Below are positions 5,141-7,813 of a stretch of 7,813 bases of DNA, one piece after another (the first letter of the stretch is position 1; each line of letters opens with the position of its first letter). The notes under the pieces are model-generated. The model saw nothing but the letters and a program-made list of their open reading frames with translations. It ran no database searches and had not been told where the DNA came from. The translations under genes were made by a program, and so were the position numbers. Source of the DNA: Selenomonadaceae bacterium UBA3796 (GTDB lineage Bacteria > Bacillota > Negativicutes > Selenomonadales > Selenomonadaceae); contig DFES01000211.1 in NCBI GenBank assembly GCA_002369175.1, positions 1 to 7,813 of the forward strand, in the 5' to 3' direction.

Positions 5141-7046
5141 TACATGGCTCATCCACTGGTATCTCTGCGGTACGGATCTGGAAACGAGGTTTGGCGCGGC
5201 TTCTGCAGATCTGGAAGAGTTGATGCAGGTGAAGCTGCCCCCCAATGTCAAGGTTCTCATTGAGGCAGGCGGGGCGAAGAAGTGGAAGAACTCGTCCGTT
5301 CCCAACGGGAAGACTGTTCGTCTTCTCTATGACAGTGACGGCATTCATGAACTGGGGAAAGTGAAGGGTGCCGACATGGGAGATACGAATACACTGGCGG
5401 AGTTCCTGCGCTATGGAAAGGAAAACTATCAGGCGGATCATCATGTATTCATCTTCTGGGATCATGGCGGCGGGAGCATGGCAGGTGTCTGCTATGATGA
5501 GACCACGGAACACATGTTGAGCCTGAACAACATCCGCGCTGCCTTTGATTCCGTATACAAGGGCTCAAAGGATAAGCCGCCCTTTGAGATGATCGGCTTT
5601 GATGCCTGCCTGATGGCGACTTATGAAACCGCACAAATGCTGCATGGACTCACCCGCTACATGGTAGCCTCCGAGGAAGTGGAGCCGGGATGCGGATGGA
5701 ACTATACCGGATGGGTCGGCGCCTTGGTGAAGAACACTGCCATGGGAGGCAACGGCCTCGGGAAGGAAATCTGTGACAGCTATATGGATGGCTGCGAGAG
5801 CAATAACGTGGAGGATTCCGTAACCCTCTCCGTCATCGACATGTCCAAGCTGCCGGCGTTGAAGGTCGCCTATGATGCCTTTGGCATTGAAGCATTGGAA
5901 GCTGCCGCGAAGCGTCCCAAGAAGTTCTTCTCTGCTTTTGCCCGCGAGGCAAAGACCGCAGAGAACTACGGCGGCAACACGCGGCAGGATGGTTTTACCA
6001 ATATGGTGGATCTGGCGGACCTTGCCAAGGAAGCAAAGGAACAGATGCCAAAATCCTACGACCAGCTAGTCAAGGCGGTCAATGATGCCGTAATCTACAA
6101 GGTGTATGGAGAGTACCGTGACCAGGGCAGCGGGATTTCGGGGTTCCATTCCTATGACAGCGACAAGCGCCATTTCCAGCTCTATGCGGATCAGAAGTCC
6201 GCCTCCCTGCCGCATAAGTACCTTTACAATTACCTCATCTACGGCAACCTGCCCGACGGAGTCGTGGATACGCTGAAAGCCCAGTTGGCCGATGAGGCAA
6301 AGGAATTGGCGGCACAGGAGCAGATTGCCCAGCAGGCAGCTCAGGAACAGCACGGTTCGTCGACGGGGATTTTCGATATCAAGATGCTGGAAGATACCCC
6401 CGTGACGCTTGACAAGAAGGGATTTGCCACTGTCAAGCTCAATGAGGCGCAGTTGGATCTGGTTTCTGCCGTTCACTGTAACCTCGTTCTCATGGATCTG
6501 CAGAAGGATCGCCTCGTCTATCTCGGAAGTGATGGAAACGTAGAGGCTGATTGGGGCAAAGGCGTGTTCAAGGACAACTTCCAGGGAACCTGGCCCATGC
6601 TGGACGGGCATCCAATCTACATTGAGATCATCGCTAGGGAGGACGGTTACAACCTCTATTCCGTTCCCATCAAGTTGAACGGCGAGGCGTGCAACCTGCA
6701 GGTATCCTACAATTTCAAGACCAAGAAGTACAAGATCCAGGGAGCGCGCCAGGGCATTGACAATCATGGCATGGCGGATCGCAACCTCCGCAAGCTCAAG
6801 AAGGGGGACAAGATCACCACCATTCATTATTCCATGAGCATCAGCGGGAATGACGATAACTTCCATCCGGTGGATGGGGATACCTTCACCGTTGAGGATA
6901 AGCCGAAGATCGCGGACGGGGAGCTCAAGGACGGCCGTTACGGCTATCTGTTTGAGTTCATCTCGCCGAACGGCGGCAGCGCATTGTCAACTTTGGTGCA
7001 GTTCGCCCTCAAGAAGGGCAAGGTAACAACTACTGTGGAAGAGTAA
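5007..7046 (+). CDS. Clostripain-family (peptidase C11) cysteine peptidase lipoprotein
   Basis: A predicted lipid-anchored cysteine peptidase of 679 residues. ATG 5007 (next codon also ATG) follows AGGAGG (4994-4999) by 7 bases and opens a lipoprotein signal peptide: MMRICR, a hydrophobic core, then LLSGC with C23 as the lipidated residue. The frame stays open upstream to 4845, but that start would bury the signal peptide. The peptidase core covers about residues 40-400: WLIHWYLCGTDLE, FIFWDHGGG with catalytic H153, IGFDACLMATYE with catalytic C201, and VASEEVEPGCGWNYTGW. The 48-residue His-Cys spacing fits family C11. Known members cut after Arg or Lys and often self-process; specificity here is inferred. 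An Ala/Gln/Glu-rich helical linker (about 425-450) precedes a beta-rich C-terminal part (about 460-679) I cannot assign. The protein would sit on the outer face of a membrane. The next gene is 81 bases downstream with no terminator between. Confidence 0.9.
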   Translation: MMRICRAIFLVLLLAFPFLLSGCSDSSGRPPRQEVNFQDAYNKDDTWLIHWYLCGTDLETRFGAASADLEELMQVKLPPNVKVLIEAGGAKKWKNSSVPNGKTVRLLYDSDGIHELGKVKGADMGDTNTLAEFLRYGKENYQADHHVFIFWDHGGGSMAGVCYDETTEHMLSLNNIRAAFDSVYKGSKDKPPFEMIGFDACLMATYETAQMLHGLTRYMVASEEVEPGCGWNYTGWVGALVKNTAMGGNGLGKEICDSYMDGCESNNVEDSVTLSVIDMSKLPALKVAYDAFGIEALEAAAKRPKKFFSAFAREAKTAENYGGNTRQDGFTNMVDLADLAKEAKEQMPKSYDQLVKAVNDAVIYKVYGEYRDQGSGISGFHSYDSDKRHFQLYADQKSASLPHKYLYNYLIYGNLPDGVVDTLKAQLADEAKELAAQEQIAQQAAQEQHGSSTGIFDIKMLEDTPVTLDKKGFATVKLNEAQLDLVSAVHCNLVLMDLQKDRLVYLGSDGNVEADWGKGVFKDNFQGTWPMLDGHPIYIEIIAREDGYNLYSVPIKLNGEACNLQVSYNFKTKKYKIQGARQGIDNHGMADRNLRKLKKGDKITTIHYSMSISGNDDNFHPVDGDTFTVEDKPKIADGELKDGRYGYLFEFISPNGGSALSTLVQFALKKGKVTTTVEE

Positions 7047-7127
7047 GGATCTGGCAATAAATAAATTTCATGTGATCAGGGTGAGTGAATTCATCAACGC
7101 GCCCTAAAGCGAAGGGAGACATTTCAA
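7047..7127. other. Gap between the clostripain lipoprotein and the acidic protein
   Basis: Eighty-one bases with no terminator-like hairpin and no clear promoter, so cotranscription is likely. AAGGGAG (7112-7118) is the ribosome binding site of the next gene. Confidence 0.5.
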
Positions 7128-7813
7128 ATGGGTATGCAGGATGTTGCAAGAAAAGTGAAGGAAGCAGCAAGCAGGGCAACGGCAAAACTGTCCGAGTATC
7201 AGGCTCCGAATGGGGAATATTATGAGCAGAATGACATTGATTATCTCCTCAATAATGGATATGATCTGCAGAGCGCTTTGAATACGCTGGCGGAGTCCGA
7301 TAAGTACAAGAAGAAGCACAAAACCAGTTCCGCCGAGAGAGAAGTCAACCATAGCTCCGGCAAGAGGGATTCCAGCAGCGGCAGGGGCAGTTCCGGCGGC
7401 TCCGGCAAAGGACACTCCGGCGGCTCCGGTAAGGCTCGTCCTGCGTCCAAGCTTGCAAAAGCTGCGATAGCCGGAGGCAAAGCCGGAGAGCCGGGCAAGG
7501 GCATGGGGCGTGCGGCGAAGATCGCAGGCTGCATGGCACTGGGCGGTGCCGCTGCCTATGGCGCAAAGACGGCATATGCGAATTATATGGAGGACGGGGA
7601 TCTGGATGCTTTGGATGAAGCACTCAGGAACCTGGACGATGAAATCGATGACCTGGATGCGGAAATCGCCGCGCTGGATCTCGAAATGCTTCAGGATGAG
7701 CTGGATGCGTTGGATGACGAACTTCTGGACATGGATCTCGAAATGCTGGAAGATGAGATCGATGAGCTCCAGGATGAAATCGACGAACTCGACGACGACG
7801 ACGATGACGACGA
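7128..7813 (+). CDS. Charge-segregated protein with acidic coiled-coil tail, unknown function (3' end outside window)
   Basis: An unrecognised protein, 228 residues visible, still open at the right edge. ATG 7128 follows AAGGGAG (7112-7118) by 9 bases. Residues 1-64 are mixed and helical, with YYEQNDIDYLLNNGYDLQ (about 32-49), a pattern loosely like a small UBA-type three-helix bundle. Residues 75-102 are a Ser/Gly linker with Lys/Arg/His, containing SGGSGK twice. Residues 103-131 are basic. Residues 132-146 (IAGCMALGGAAAYGA) are a Gly/Ala hydrophobic stretch, short for a membrane helix. From residue 155 on almost every residue is Asp, Glu, Leu, Ile or Ala with Leu/Ile spacing of a coiled coil (LDDEIDDLDAEIAAL), ending in seven Asp (222-228). 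There is no signal peptide, so it is probably cytoplasmic unless the hydrophobic stretch spans a membrane. Position suggests an operon with the lipoprotein. No function is offered. Confidence 0.85.
   Translation, partial: MGMQDVARKVKEAASRATAKLSEYQAPNGEYYEQNDIDYLLNNGYDLQSALNTLAESDKYKKKHKTSSAEREVNHSSGKRDSSSGRGSSGGSGKGHSGGSGKARPASKLAKAAIAGGKAGEPGKGMGRAAKIAGCMALGGAAAYGAKTAYANYMEDGDLDALDEALRNLDDEIDDLDAEIAALDLEMLQDELDALDDELLDMDLEMLEDEIDELQDEIDELDDDDDDD
7392..7429 (+). repeat. Direct repeat TCCGGCGGCTCCGG coding for SGGSG
   Basis: Two identical 14-bp copies, 7392-7405 and 7416-7429, have a 24-bp period (8 codons), inside the Ser/Gly linker of the acidic protein. A simple in-frame linker duplication. 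Confidence 0.85.
7677..7790 (+). repeat. Tandem 57-bp (19-codon) repeat in the acidic tail
   Basis: Two adjacent units, 7677-7733 and 7734-7790, both begin with the identical GATCTCGAAATGCT and encode DLEMLQDELDALDDELLDM and DLEMLEDEIDELQDEIDEL. The later bases have diverged while the acidic/leucine pattern is kept. The following 7791-7813 is a GAC/GAT triplet run. Confidence 0.75.

Noticed and set aside
6066..6866. A 266-codon open frame on the - strand inside the clostripain gene
   Set aside because: It is antisense to the clear peptidase reading frame and has no family motifs; a shadow.
7104..7623. Pro/Leu/Ser-rich - strand frames opposite the acidic protein
   Set aside because: They are the complement of Gly/Ser/Lys and Asp/Glu codons, so their composition is produced by the + strand gene.
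7791..7813. GAC triplet run as a repeat array or assembly artefact
   Set aside because: It continues the acidic reading frame, is short, and mixes GAC with GAT, so it is treated as coding poly-Asp.

Overview
This 7.8-kb window looks like chromosomal DNA from a moderately GC-rich Firmicute. I lean towards a Negativicute such as a Selenomonas relative, on three grounds: strong AGGAGG-type ribosome binding sites, compact operons closed by U-tailed hairpins, and a meso-diaminopimelate dehydrogenase next to a clostripain-type lipoprotein. The placement is inference; there is no rRNA or other marker. All supported genes are on the + strand. I see no tRNA, CRISPR array, insertion sequence or phage gene.

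Left part (1-1740). The window opens inside ddh, encoding meso-DAP dehydrogenase of the lysine/peptidoglycan pathway, with only its C-terminal two thirds present. A strong terminator follows. Next comes a monocistronic gene (861-1703) for an unrecognised protein with two N-terminal hydrophobic segments, a short coiled coil, an acidic linker and a globular C-terminal domain, closed by a second terminator.

Middle part (1741-4430). This is an amino-acid catabolic unit of aspartase (aspartate to fumarate + ammonia) and a type I cytoplasmic L-asparaginase (asparagine to aspartate + ammonia), closed by a long perfect hairpin. Together they turn asparagine into fumarate and two ammonium ions. The promoter is readable (TTGCTT-N17-TATACT), and a perfect 15-bp palindrome lies on its -10 box, suggesting a dedicated repressor. 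The leader also holds a 15-codon ORF whose stop overlaps the aspartase ribosome binding site, and a hairpin covers the asparaginase ribosome binding site.

Right part (4431-7813). First comes a 361-base gap holding what may be a frameshifted gene remnant and an isolated terminator. A short reading frame (4745 onward) with an excellent ribosome binding site follows, whose coding signal seems to change frame. Next is a 679-residue lipoprotein of the clostripain family (peptidase C11), with the His/Cys pair present and an unassigned C-terminal half. Last is the start of an odd charge-segregated protein (7128 to the window end): a compact N-terminal segment, a basic Ser/Gly linker, a Gly/Ala hydrophobic stretch, then a very acidic heptad-like tail ending in an Asp run. 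With no terminator visible between 4745 and the window end, these genes may form one operon. It is the least explained part of the window.
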